A stretch of DNA of 5,558 nucleotides, from positions 1-5,558 of the forward strand of contig JAVCBZ010000074.1 of assembly GCA_030765735.1 (NCBI GenBank). The letters are read 5' to 3'. Source of the stretch: Candidatus Susulua stagnicola (GTDB lineage Bacteria; Omnitrophota; Gorgyraeia; Duberdicusellales; 4484-171). The notes under the pieces are model-generated. The model saw only the letters and a program-made list of their open reading frames with translations, was not told where the DNA came from and searched no databases. The position numbers and the translations under genes are program-made. This document shows positions 1-5,263 of this stretch, in pieces; position 1 is the first letter of the stretch; each line of letters opens with the position of its first letter.

Positions 1-72
1 AAAAGCGTTAAATCAAATACAGTAGTTGTAGGTGTTCCGGCAAAGCCGTTAAAGAAATCTGCCTGCCGGTAG
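1..72 (+). CDS. C-terminal end of a hexapeptide-repeat acyltransferase, possibly GlmU (5' end outside window)
   Basis: Frame 1 is open from the left edge to the TAG at 70-72 and encodes 23 residues. It contains NTVVVGVPAKPLKK, which resembles the closing turn of left-handed beta-helix (hexapeptide repeat) acyl- or acetyltransferases, where a G-x-PAK/R motif follows the last coil. GlmU (UDP-GlcNAc pyrophosphorylase / glucosamine-1-phosphate acetyltransferase) often lies just upstream of prs, ctc and pth, for example in Bacillus, so GlmU is the favoured identity. That rests on neighbourhood, because the short fragment cannot separate GlmU from other sugar O- or N-acyltransferases of the fold. 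The last codons, encoding A-C-R, and the stop fall inside a GC-rich inverted repeat, so the natural C-terminus has probably been altered there. The gene ends 20 nt before prs, in the same orientation. Confidence 0.6.
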   Translation, partial: KSVKSNTVVVGVPAKPLKKSACR

Positions 73-77
73 GCAGG
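62..77. repeat. Perfect GC-rich inverted repeat, 6-bp arms with 4-nt loop
   Basis: CCTGCC (62-67), loop GGTA (68-71), GGCAGG (72-77) form a perfect hairpin that is far richer in G+C than its surroundings. It overlaps the 3' end of the upstream gene and provides its TAG stop (70-72). No T run follows on the + strand; the next bases are AAAAGAAGG, which carries the prs ribosome-binding site. It therefore does not look like an intrinsic terminator. The composition contrast suggests a small dispersed palindromic repeat inserted at the gene end, or a 3'-end or processing hairpin between the transferase and prs. One copy in this window cannot prove that it is repeated. Confidence 0.6.
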
Positions 78-92
78 AAAAGAAGGTAGAAT

Positions 93-1031
93 ATGGATGG
101 TTTAAAAGTATTTAGTGGAACAGCTAATCAAAAATTATCGAAGAAGATTGTTAAGAGCTTGAAAATTAATTTGGGAAAATTAAGCGTCTCTCATTTTAGC
201 GATGGTGAAATTAGTGTAAAAGTTCAAGAAAATGTAAGAGGAAAAGATGTTTTTGTTATTCAACCTACTTGTACACCGGTAAATGAGAATCTAATGGAAT
301 TGTTAATTATACTTGATGCTTTGCGCAGGGCTTCGGCTTCTCGAATAACTGCGGTTATCCCTTACTTTGGTTATGCTCGACAAGACAGAAAAGATCAACC
401 AAGAGTTCCGATTACTGCTAAATTAGTGGCTAATGTCTTGTATGCAGCTGGAGTAGATAGAGTATTGACTCTAGATTTACATGCTGGTCAAATTCAAGGT
501 TTTTTTGATATTCCAGTCGATCATCTTTATGGTATTAATCCTATAATTGATTATTTTAAGAAAGCAAAAGTTAGTAATTTGGTAGTTGTTTCTCCTGATG
601 TTGGTGGAATAAAAATGGCTCGGGCTTATGCTAAAAGGTTTAAAGCTGGCTTAGCAATTGTTGATAAAAGAAGGAATACTCCTGAGGCTACAGAGGTTAT
701 GAATATATTAGGAGAGGTCAAGGGTAAGAATGCTGTTATAGTTGATGATATAGTTGCCACTGGATCTTCTTTAGTCGAGGCAGCTAAGGCTCTTAAAAAG
801 GCTGGAGCAAAAAAAATATATGCTACAATTACTCATGGTATTTTATCAAATAATGCTGTTGGAAAAATAAATGAATCTTGCATAGATTGTTTAATAATTA
901 CTGATTCTATTCCTTTGGTTGAGGATAAAAAGTCTAAAAAGATAAAAGTTGTTTCTGTGGATAGTCTTTTTGCTGAAGCTATAAAAAGAATTCATTTTGA
1001 GAAGTCGATAAGCGTACTTTTTGATCAATAG
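93..1031 (+). CDS. prs: Ribose-phosphate pyrophosphokinase (PRPP synthetase, class I)
   Basis: This cytoplasmic enzyme makes 5-phosphoribosyl-1-diphosphate from ribose-5-phosphate and ATP, releasing AMP. PRPP feeds purine, pyrimidine, NAD, histidine and tryptophan synthesis. The 312 residues match the usual length of about 310-320. Visible motifs in order are the N-terminal F-S-G-T-A-N start (7-12), the catalytic flexible loop YFGYARQDRK (91-100), DLHAGQIQGFFD with the conserved His130, V-S-P-D-V-G-G (166-172), DKRR with the catalytic Lys192 and Arg194 (191-194), and the PRPP-binding loop VIVDDIVATGSS (215-226). The ATG at 93 is preceded by AAGG (83-86) at 6 nt spacing, and the protein begins at the usual family position. 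It is followed after 11 nt by rplY/ctc, a pairing known from Bacillus. Nothing essential appears to be missing. Confidence 0.97.
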   Translation: MDGLKVFSGTANQKLSKKIVKSLKINLGKLSVSHFSDGEISVKVQENVRGKDVFVIQPTCTPVNENLMELLIILDALRRASASRITAVIPYFGYARQDRKDQPRVPITAKLVANVLYAAGVDRVLTLDLHAGQIQGFFDIPVDHLYGINPIIDYFKKAKVSNLVVVSPDVGGIKMARAYAKRFKAGLAIVDKRRNTPEATEVMNILGEVKGKNAVIVDDIVATGSSLVEAAKALKKAGAKKIYATITHGILSNNAVGKINESCIDCLIITDSIPLVEDKKSKKIKVVSVDSLFAEAIKRIHFEKSISVLFDQ

Positions 1032-1042
1032 GAGATGATACA

Positions 1043-1732
1043 ATGGATAGAATAAAAATTAAAGTTGAGAAGAGAGAAGCAATAGGTAAAGAAGGTGTAA
1101 AGAAATTACGTAATCAAGGTTATGTTCCGGCAGTAGTCTATGGAGATAAGATTAATATTGTGTTAATGGTTGACTTTGTGGGTTTAAAAACTTTACAGTC
1201 AATACATTTTTCTGAAAGCGTTGTAATTGATATGGAAATAATTGGTGATAATAAATCTAAATCTATTCCAGTTCTTATCAAGGATGTTCAATTTCATCCT
1301 CTAACCGAGGATGTTATTCATATTGATTTTTTAAAGGTTTCTTTAAAAGAAAAGATAAAAGTGCATATTCCGATAGTTCTTAGGGGTGAGGCAAAACAAG
1401 TTAAAGAAGAAAACGGAAATATAGATCAGATCTTAAGAGAGCTTGAGGTAGAAGGATTGCCTTTAGATATTCCAGAAAAAATTGAAGTAGATATTTCGGA
1501 ATTAACAATTGGTCATTCTTTGCATGTATCTAGTTTGGTTGTACCTTCGAGTATAACAGTTGTAACTGACCAAGAGGAAACCATAGTTACGGCTTTAGCT
1601 AAAGAAGAAGAGGCTGAAGAAGAAGTTGTAGCAGAGGAAGAAGAAACTACGGAACCGGAAGTTATTAAGGAGAAAAAGGAAACATCTGCTGAAGATTCTG
1701 GCAAGGAAGAAGAGAAAGATAAGAAAGAGTAA
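1043..1732 (+). CDS. rplY: 50S ribosomal protein L25, long Ctc/TL5 type with acidic C-terminal tail
   Basis: This protein binds 5S rRNA in the large ribosomal subunit; the long form is called Ctc in Bacillus and TL5 in Thermus. The N-terminal L25 domain covers about residues 1-95 and shows R-E-x-x-G-K-E-G, then KLRNQGYVPAVVYG (21-34) and FHPLTEDVIHIDF (84-96). The beta-rich TL5 C-terminal domain covers about 100-186, with LEVEGLPLDIPE (134-145), a V-D-I-S-E-L stretch and I-G-H-S-L-H-V. Residues 187-229 form a low-complexity tail of mostly Glu and Lys, predicted to be disordered. The 229-residue length fits the long L25 class. Its ATG at 1043 has AGGAG (1030-1034), which overlaps the prs stop codon, so translation of the two genes may be coupled. 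Pth follows after 17 nt. Confidence 0.95.
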   Translation: MDRIKIKVEKREAIGKEGVKKLRNQGYVPAVVYGDKINIVLMVDFVGLKTLQSIHFSESVVIDMEIIGDNKSKSIPVLIKDVQFHPLTEDVIHIDFLKVSLKEKIKVHIPIVLRGEAKQVKEENGNIDQILRELEVEGLPLDIPEKIEVDISELTIGHSLHVSSLVVPSSITVVTDQEETIVTALAKEEEAEEEVVAEEEETTEPEVIKEKKETSAEDSGKEEEKDKKE

Positions 1733-1749
1733 TCGCAAGTGGAAAAAAC

Positions 1750-2322
1750 GTGAAAATTATTTTTGGTTTAGGTAATCCTGGCCAGCAATATAAGGATAAT
1801 CGACATAATGTTGGTTATAAAGTTCTTGATAGTTTAGTAAGTAGCCAAAACTTAGAGTTCAAAAGAAGTTTTAGAACATCTTCTTATATCGCTAAAAAGA
1901 CAGATACTGAAAATTGGGTTTTGTTTATTAAACCTCGAACTTTTATGAATAATTCGGGGTTATGTGTTAAAAAAGTTGTAAGTAAATATAAAGTTAAATT
2001 GTCAGATATTGTGATAATTTATGATGATAGTGATTTGCCGCTAGGTAAGATTAGATTTAGAACTGGAGGCTCTTGTGCTGGACATCGAGGCATGAAATCA
2101 ATAATATCAGTTTTAGGCAGTGAAGGTGTTAATAGATTAAGGATAGGTATTGGTAGCTCACAAAATCAAGAATTATCTGATTATGTTCTTTCTGATTTTT
2201 CTAGAATAGAAAGAGAAATTTTAGATGGTACTATTATGGAGGCGGCATCGGCATCCTTAGATTGGGTTAATCAAGGAATTGATTTTTCGATGCAAAAGTA
2301 TAATAGACGAGGAGGACAATAG
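1750..2322 (+). CDS. pth: Peptidyl-tRNA hydrolase (bacterial Pth type)
   Basis: Pth cleaves the ester bond of peptidyl-tRNAs that have dropped off ribosomes and so recycles tRNA in the cytoplasm. The 190 residues are of normal length. Motifs are GLGNPG (6-11, with Asn9), RHNVGY (18-23, with catalytic His19), KPRTFMNNSG (61-70, with Asn67), YDDSDLPLG (91-99, with Asp92) and GGSCAGHRGMKSI (106-118). These correspond to Asn10, His20, Asn68 and Asp93 of the E. coli enzyme. The fifth site, Asn114 in E. coli, is Arg113 here. The start is GTG at 1750, giving MKIIFGLGNPG, the normal family N-terminus. Only a weak AAGTGG (1737-1742) precedes it. The stop codon TAG shares its last base with the GTG of rpsF. 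The neighbour ctc upstream matches the ctc-spoVC/pth order of Bacillus. Confidence 0.96.
   Translation: MKIIFGLGNPGQQYKDNRHNVGYKVLDSLVSSQNLEFKRSFRTSSYIAKKTDTENWVLFIKPRTFMNNSGLCVKKVVSKYKVKLSDIVIIYDDSDLPLGKIRFRTGGSCAGHRGMKSIISVLGSEGVNRLRIGIGSSQNQELSDYVLSDFSRIEREILDGTIMEAASASLDWVNQGIDFSMQKYNRRGGQ
2310..2315 (+). promoter_or_regulatory. Ribosome-binding site of rpsF, inside pth
   Basis: AGGAGG is a full Shine-Dalgarno match lying 6 nt before the GTG at 2322. It fixes this GTG as the rpsF start and sits within the last codons of pth, next to the TAGTG stop/start overlap. Translation of S6 is therefore likely to be both strong and coupled to pth. Confidence 0.8.
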
Positions 2323-2666
2323 TGAATAGAGATTACGAAAATATGATTATTTTAAAACCGGACCTAGATGATCAAGGAAGAGAAGATGTCTTTGATAAGC
2401 TTACTAAGCGAATTAAAGATTTAAATGGTGAGGTTACAGTTTCTAAGATATGGGCCAAAGAAAGAAAATTTTATTATTTTTTACGTTCGAGAGGAGCAGA
2501 AAAGAAGAAATATTTTAAAGGCTGTTATTGGCTTCTTAATTTTACTTTAGATGTAGAAAAATTGCCTGAGCTAAAAGAAACTATAAGATTAGAAGAGAAA
2601 ATTTTAAGAAATCTCATCCTCAGCAATGATAGCAAGATTAAGTCTGGATTTACTAGTCAAGTTTAG
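2322..2666 (+). CDS. rpsF: 30S ribosomal protein S6
   Basis: S6 binds the central domain of 16S rRNA as a heterodimer with S18, whose gene lies two positions downstream. The 114 residues fall in the usual range of about 95-135. Family features are the opening Y-E-N-M-I-I-L-K-P-D-L, a middle segment of K-x-W-A-K-E-R-K-F-Y-Y (42-52) in the place of the common W-G-x-R-K-L-A-Y block, and the C-terminal helix region ELKETIRLEEKILRNLIL (82-99), which ends in the conserved R-N-L type motif. The GTG start overlaps the pth stop by one base and is supported by a perfect AGGAGG. It heads the classical rpsF-ssb-rpsR-rplI group. No room exists for a separate untranslated S6:S18 leader, so any autoregulatory element would have to lie inside coding sequence. 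Confidence 0.95.
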   Translation: MNRDYENMIILKPDLDDQGREDVFDKLTKRIKDLNGEVTVSKIWAKERKFYYFLRSRGAEKKKYFKGCYWLLNFTLDVEKLPELKETIRLEEKILRNLILSNDSKIKSGFTSQV

Positions 2667-2681
2667 CTAAGGAGGAAAAGA

Positions 2682-3116
2682 ATGGTTAGTTTAAATAAAG
2701 TATTATTAGTTGGCAATTTGACTAAAGACCCGGAACTAAGATATACACCTCAAGGAACGGCTGTGGCTACTCTAAGAGTAGCGGCTAATAGGTCATTTAA
2801 ATCTAAAGATGGACAAACACAAAAGGATACTTGTTTTGTTAATGTTGTTGTTTGGTCGCAAATGGCTGAAGTTTGTAATCAATATTTACAAAAGGGGAGA
2901 GGCGTTTTTGTAGAGGGGAGGCTTCAGTCTCGTTCTTGGCAAAATAACGAAGGTAAAAATAGAAGTGTTTTAGAAGTAGTGGCTACAAGAGTGCAATTTA
3001 TGCCTCAAGGCCAAAGGCAAGAGTCTCGCGAAGTAGACTTAGGGGAAGAGCCGGGAGAACCAGTAGAGGCGTTTAATTCAGAGAGTAATGATCAGAAATT
3101 AGGAGAGGCGATTTAA
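2682..3116 (+). CDS. ssb: Single-stranded DNA-binding protein, lacking the canonical C-terminal tip
   Basis: SSB coats single-stranded DNA during replication, recombination and repair. The OB-fold domain covers about residues 1-112, with NKVLLVGNLTKDPELRYTPQ (5-24), G-T-A-V-A-T-L-R-V-A-A-N, V-N-V-V-V-W, the Y-L-Q-K-G-R-G-V-F-V-E-G-R-L segment and a closing strand at V-V-A-T-R-V-Q-F-M. The linker and tail (113-144) are short and acidic. The protein ends in Q-K-L-G-E-A-I rather than the usual D-D-D-I/L-P-F tip that recruits partner proteins. I checked the other two frames at the end and neither restores a tip. The ATG at 2682 has AAGGAGG (2669-2675). The rpsR ribosome-binding site is embedded in the last codons, and rpsR begins 1 nt after the stop. 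Identity is certain; the missing tip is the odd point. Confidence 0.96.
   Translation: MVSLNKVLLVGNLTKDPELRYTPQGTAVATLRVAANRSFKSKDGQTQKDTCFVNVVVWSQMAEVCNQYLQKGRGVFVEGRLQSRSWQNNEGKNRSVLEVVATRVQFMPQGQRQESREVDLGEEPGEPVEAFNSESNDQKLGEAI
3101..3108 (+). promoter_or_regulatory. Ribosome-binding site of rpsR, inside the ssb 3' end
   Basis: AGGAGAGG lies 9 nt before the ATG at 3118 and is also the codons for the L-G-E-A end of SSB. It supports the rpsR start and couples S18 synthesis to ssb translation. It also constrains which residues SSB can have at its C-terminus. Confidence 0.7.
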
Positions 3117-3117
3117 G

Positions 3118-3396
3118 ATGTTTAACAAAAAGAAAGCGAAAGATAGCAAGGATAAGAGAGTTCCCAAAAAAGGAATAGGAGTTAGAATTAAGAAGGAGTG
3201 CGCTTTTTGTAAGAGCGAACTAGATATTAATTATAAGAATTTAGAGCTTCTTACTCGTTATGTGTCTTCACGTGGAAAGATTCTTTCTAGACGTATTAGT
3301 GGTAATTGTGCTAAACATCAAAGAAAGGTATGTCGAGAAATTAAGCGGGCAAGATTTCTTAATTTGATTCCGTATACAGGAAGAGTTTTTTCTTAG
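3118..3396 (+). CDS. rpsR: 30S ribosomal protein S18, cysteine-containing (C+) form
   Basis: S18 pairs with S6 on the 30S platform. The 92 residues include a basic N-terminal extension (1-27) and the full S18 core: C-A-F-C (28-31), DINYKNLELLTRYVS (36-50), R-G-K-I-L-S-R-R-I-S-G (52-62), NCAKHQRKV (63-71), then I-K-R-A-R and L-I-P-Y (83-86). Cys28, Cys31, Cys64 and His67 could together bind zinc, as in the cysteine-bearing forms of S18 found in some bacteria; this is inferred from the residues only. The ATG starts one base after the ssb stop. The rpsF-ssb-rpsR order is the classical one, so S6 and S18 are made from one message. Confidence 0.96.
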   Translation: MFNKKKAKDSKDKRVPKKGIGVRIKKECAFCKSELDINYKNLELLTRYVSSRGKILSRRISGNCAKHQRKVCREIKRARFLNLIPYTGRVFS

Positions 3397-3397
3397 G

Positions 3398-3428
3398 TTG
3401 GATGATAAAGTTTTAAATAAAGTATAAA
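3398..3428 (+). promoter_or_regulatory. Possible weak internal promoter before rplI
   Basis: The 58-nt gap between rpsR and rplI is the largest in the window and is almost pure A/T from about 3407 to 3442. TATAAA (3423-3428) matches a sigma70-type -10 box at five of six positions. TTGGAT (3398-3403) is a poor -35 candidate at 19 nt spacing, longer than the ideal 17. The -10 overlaps a small hairpin, AGTAT-AAA-ATACT (3421-3433), which has no T run and is too weak for a terminator. In an AT-rich genome such matches arise easily, so this is a low-confidence call, supported mainly by the unusual gap. Confidence 0.25.
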
Positions 3429-3454
3429 ATACTAAAATAATTGTAGGTGAAGAG

Positions 3455-3898
3455 ATGAAAATAATTCTTCTTAAAGATTGGAAAAAATTGGGTAAAGAAG
3501 GGGATGTAGTAGAAGTGAAAAATGGTTATGCTCGTAATTGTCTTATTCCTCAAAGATTAGCTCTTGTTGTTACAGAAGGGAGTTCTAAGCGACTTGAAGA
3601 AATAAAGAGAGTCAGGGCTAAAATTGAAGATAAGAAAAAACAAGATTTTTCAAAGATAAAAGAAAAAATAGAAAAAGTTTCTTTAACTGTTTCCGTTGAA
3701 GCTAAGGATAATGAAGAACTTTACGGAACTATTAATCAAGCACAAATTTTAAAGCTTTTGCAATCTGAAGGAATAAATTTAGAAAAAGATTCTTTAGTTT
3801 TAGATGAGCCAATAAATAAATTGGGAGTTTATAACTTAAAGGTAAATGTATACTCTGGACTAGAAGCAACCTTGCGTGTCTGGGTTGTGAAAAAATAG
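3455..3898 (+). CDS. rplI: 50S ribosomal protein L9
   Basis: L9 binds 23S rRNA near the base of the L1 stalk and helps keep the reading frame. The 147 residues match the family norm of about 148-150. The N-terminal rRNA-binding domain (1-52) has the signature G-K-E-G-D-V-V-E-V-K-N-G-Y-A-R-N-x-L-I-P. A long Lys/Glu-rich connecting helix spans about 42-75, and the C-terminal domain carries E-L-Y-G-T-I-N (88-94) and ends near 147. The ATG at 3455 is preceded by AGGTGA (3445-3450). The gene is separated from rpsR by 58 nt, unlike its tightly packed neighbours, so it may have its own promoter. DnaB follows after 10 nt, as in the rplI-dnaB/dnaC order of many bacteria. Confidence 0.96.
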   Translation: MKIILLKDWKKLGKEGDVVEVKNGYARNCLIPQRLALVVTEGSSKRLEEIKRVRAKIEDKKKQDFSKIKEKIEKVSLTVSVEAKDNEELYGTINQAQILKLLQSEGINLEKDSLVLDEPINKLGVYNLKVNVYSGLEATLRVWVVKK

Positions 3899-3908
3899 TT
3901 GTATCTTA

Positions 3909-5261
3909 ATGAGTGTAGATAGCCCGGTTAAACACTTAGATAAAATCCCACCTCAAAACATTGAAGCAGAGATGGCTACTCTCGGCGCAATGCTAATTGA
4001 TGAAAAAGTTATAGCAGAAATTCTTGAATTTATTGATGATCGATCTTTTTATAAGAGAGAGCATCAGATAATTTTTAAAAGTATTATCTCTTTGTTTGAT
4101 GTTCGGAAAAAAGTCGATATTTTAACAGTTTCAGAAGCTTTAAGTAAGAAAAAAGTGCTTGAGAAAGCTGGGGGAAGCGTTTATCTAACTACTTTAGCTG
4201 ATTTTGTTCCTACTTCGGCAAATGCTGCTCATTATGCAAAAATCGTTAAAGAAAAAGAAATTTTGCGTTCTTTAATTGGTGGTGCTAATGAAATAGCAGA
4301 TTTGGTTTATAAGGATCAAGAAGAAGTTAGCGGTATTTTAGATAAAGCTGAGAAACTTATTTTTGAAATAAGTGACCGTCGAGTAGAAGGTAGTTATGTT
4401 CACATAAAGGACATAATCAAAGATGGTATAGAGCTTATTGAGTCTCTTTATCATAAAAAGTCGCGAGTAACCGGAATACCTACTGGATTTAAAGATTTTG
4501 ACCTAAAAACTGCTGGTTTACAAAATGGCGATTTAATAATTGCTGCTGGTAGACCTTCAATGGGAAAAAGTGCTTTTGTTACATCTATGGCTGGTTATAT
4601 AGCTGTAGAAGAAAAAATTCCTGTAGCTATTTTTAGTTTGGAAATGTCCAAAGAGCAACTTATGCAGCGATTTTTATGCGCTCAAGCAAAGGTTGAGATT
4701 AATAGGGTTAGAACTGGTTTTCTTGCTCCTTCAGAATGGCCAATTTTAACTAATGCTGCTGGAAAATTATCTGAGGCCCCTATCTACATTGATGATACAC
4801 CAGCTTTGAATATTTTTGAAATAAGGTCAAAAGCAAGACGGTTAAAAGCTCATCACGATGTTAAGCTTATCCTTATAGATTATTTACAGTTGATTAGAGG
4901 TATGCGTCGAGGTGATAATCGGCAACAGGAGATATCAGATATTTCTCAAAGTTTAAAAGCTTTAGCTAAAGAGTTGAACGTACCTGTAATTGCAGTTAGC
5001 CAGCTATCAAGAGCTGTTGAATCGCGAGAAGGCCATCGTCCGAAATTGTCAGATTTAAGAGAGTCGGGAGCGATTGAACAGGATTCAGATGTTGTTGTGC
5101 TTTTATTTAGAGAAGAGTATTACAAACCTACCGATGAAAATAGAGGAATAGCTGATGTTATTATTGCTAAACAAAGAAATGGACCAGTTGGGACTATTCA
5201 GTTAACTTTTTTGAAGGAGTATACTAAGTTTGTTGATATATCTAGAGAAAAGGAGGATTGA
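3909..5261 (+). CDS. dnaB: Replicative DNA helicase DnaB
   Basis: DnaB is the hexameric ATP-driven 5'-3' helicase that unwinds the replication fork and contacts primase. The 450 residues are full length. The N-terminal domain spans about 13-115, with P-P-Q-N-I-E-A-E (14-21) and a D-R-S-F-Y-K-R-E-H-Q-I-I-F block (44-56). The RecA-like motor spans about 185-448: Walker A GRPSMGKS (214-221, Lys220), S-L-E-M-S with catalytic Glu245, Walker B LILIDYLQL (320-328, Asp324), S-Q-L-S-R (364-368), the D-L-R-E-S-G-A-I-E-Q-D-S-D motif (382-394) and K-Q-R-N-G-P with a likely arginine finger (Arg423). No intein interrupts these motifs. The ATG at 3909 is the only sensible start, since an in-frame TGA lies at 3888-3890, but no Shine-Dalgarno sequence precedes it. 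Its last codons contain the ribosome-binding site of the next gene. Confidence 0.97.
   Translation: MSVDSPVKHLDKIPPQNIEAEMATLGAMLIDEKVIAEILEFIDDRSFYKREHQIIFKSIISLFDVRKKVDILTVSEALSKKKVLEKAGGSVYLTTLADFVPTSANAAHYAKIVKEKEILRSLIGGANEIADLVYKDQEEVSGILDKAEKLIFEISDRRVEGSYVHIKDIIKDGIELIESLYHKKSRVTGIPTGFKDFDLKTAGLQNGDLIIAAGRPSMGKSAFVTSMAGYIAVEEKIPVAIFSLEMSKEQLMQRFLCAQAKVEINRVRTGFLAPSEWPILTNAAGKLSEAPIYIDDTPALNIFEIRSKARRLKAHHDVKLILIDYLQLIRGMRRGDNRQQEISDISQSLKALAKELNVPVIAVSQLSRAVESREGHRPKLSDLRESGAIEQDSDVVVLLFREEYYKPTDENRGIADVIIAKQRNGPVGTIQLTFLKEYTKFVDISREKED
5251..5256 (+). promoter_or_regulatory. Ribosome-binding site inside the dnaB end that selects a TTG start
   Basis: AGGAGG, within the last codons of dnaB, lies 7 nt before TTG at 5264. 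That is ideal spacing for this TTG and too far (37 nt) from the in-frame ATG at 5294. It is the main reason to start the BamA-like gene at 5264. Confidence 0.65.
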
Positions 5262-5263
5262 CT

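Noticed and set aside
62..90. The palindrome as an intrinsic terminator of the upstream gene
   Set aside because: It is followed by A/G-rich sequence and not by a T run on the + strand.
1513..1704. A reverse-strand open frame of 63 codons opposite the L25 tail
   Set aside because: Its Ser-rich product simply mirrors the GAA/GAG-rich acidic tail on the + strand; it has no recognisable domain and lies wholly inside rplY.
2358..2364. CCGGACC near the start of rpsF, considered as part of an S6:S18 RNA-binding element
   Set aside because: It encodes the normal K-P-D-L residues of S6 and I could not build a convincing stem with the required layout around it.
3421..3433. AGTAT-AAA-ATACT hairpin as a terminator after rpsR
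   Set aside because: The 5-bp stem is nearly all A/T and no T run follows, so it would be too weak to stop transcription.
4548..5040. Possible intein in dnaB, a common insertion target
   Set aside because: Walker A, Walker B and the S-Q-L-S-R region are continuous and at normal spacing, so no intein is present.
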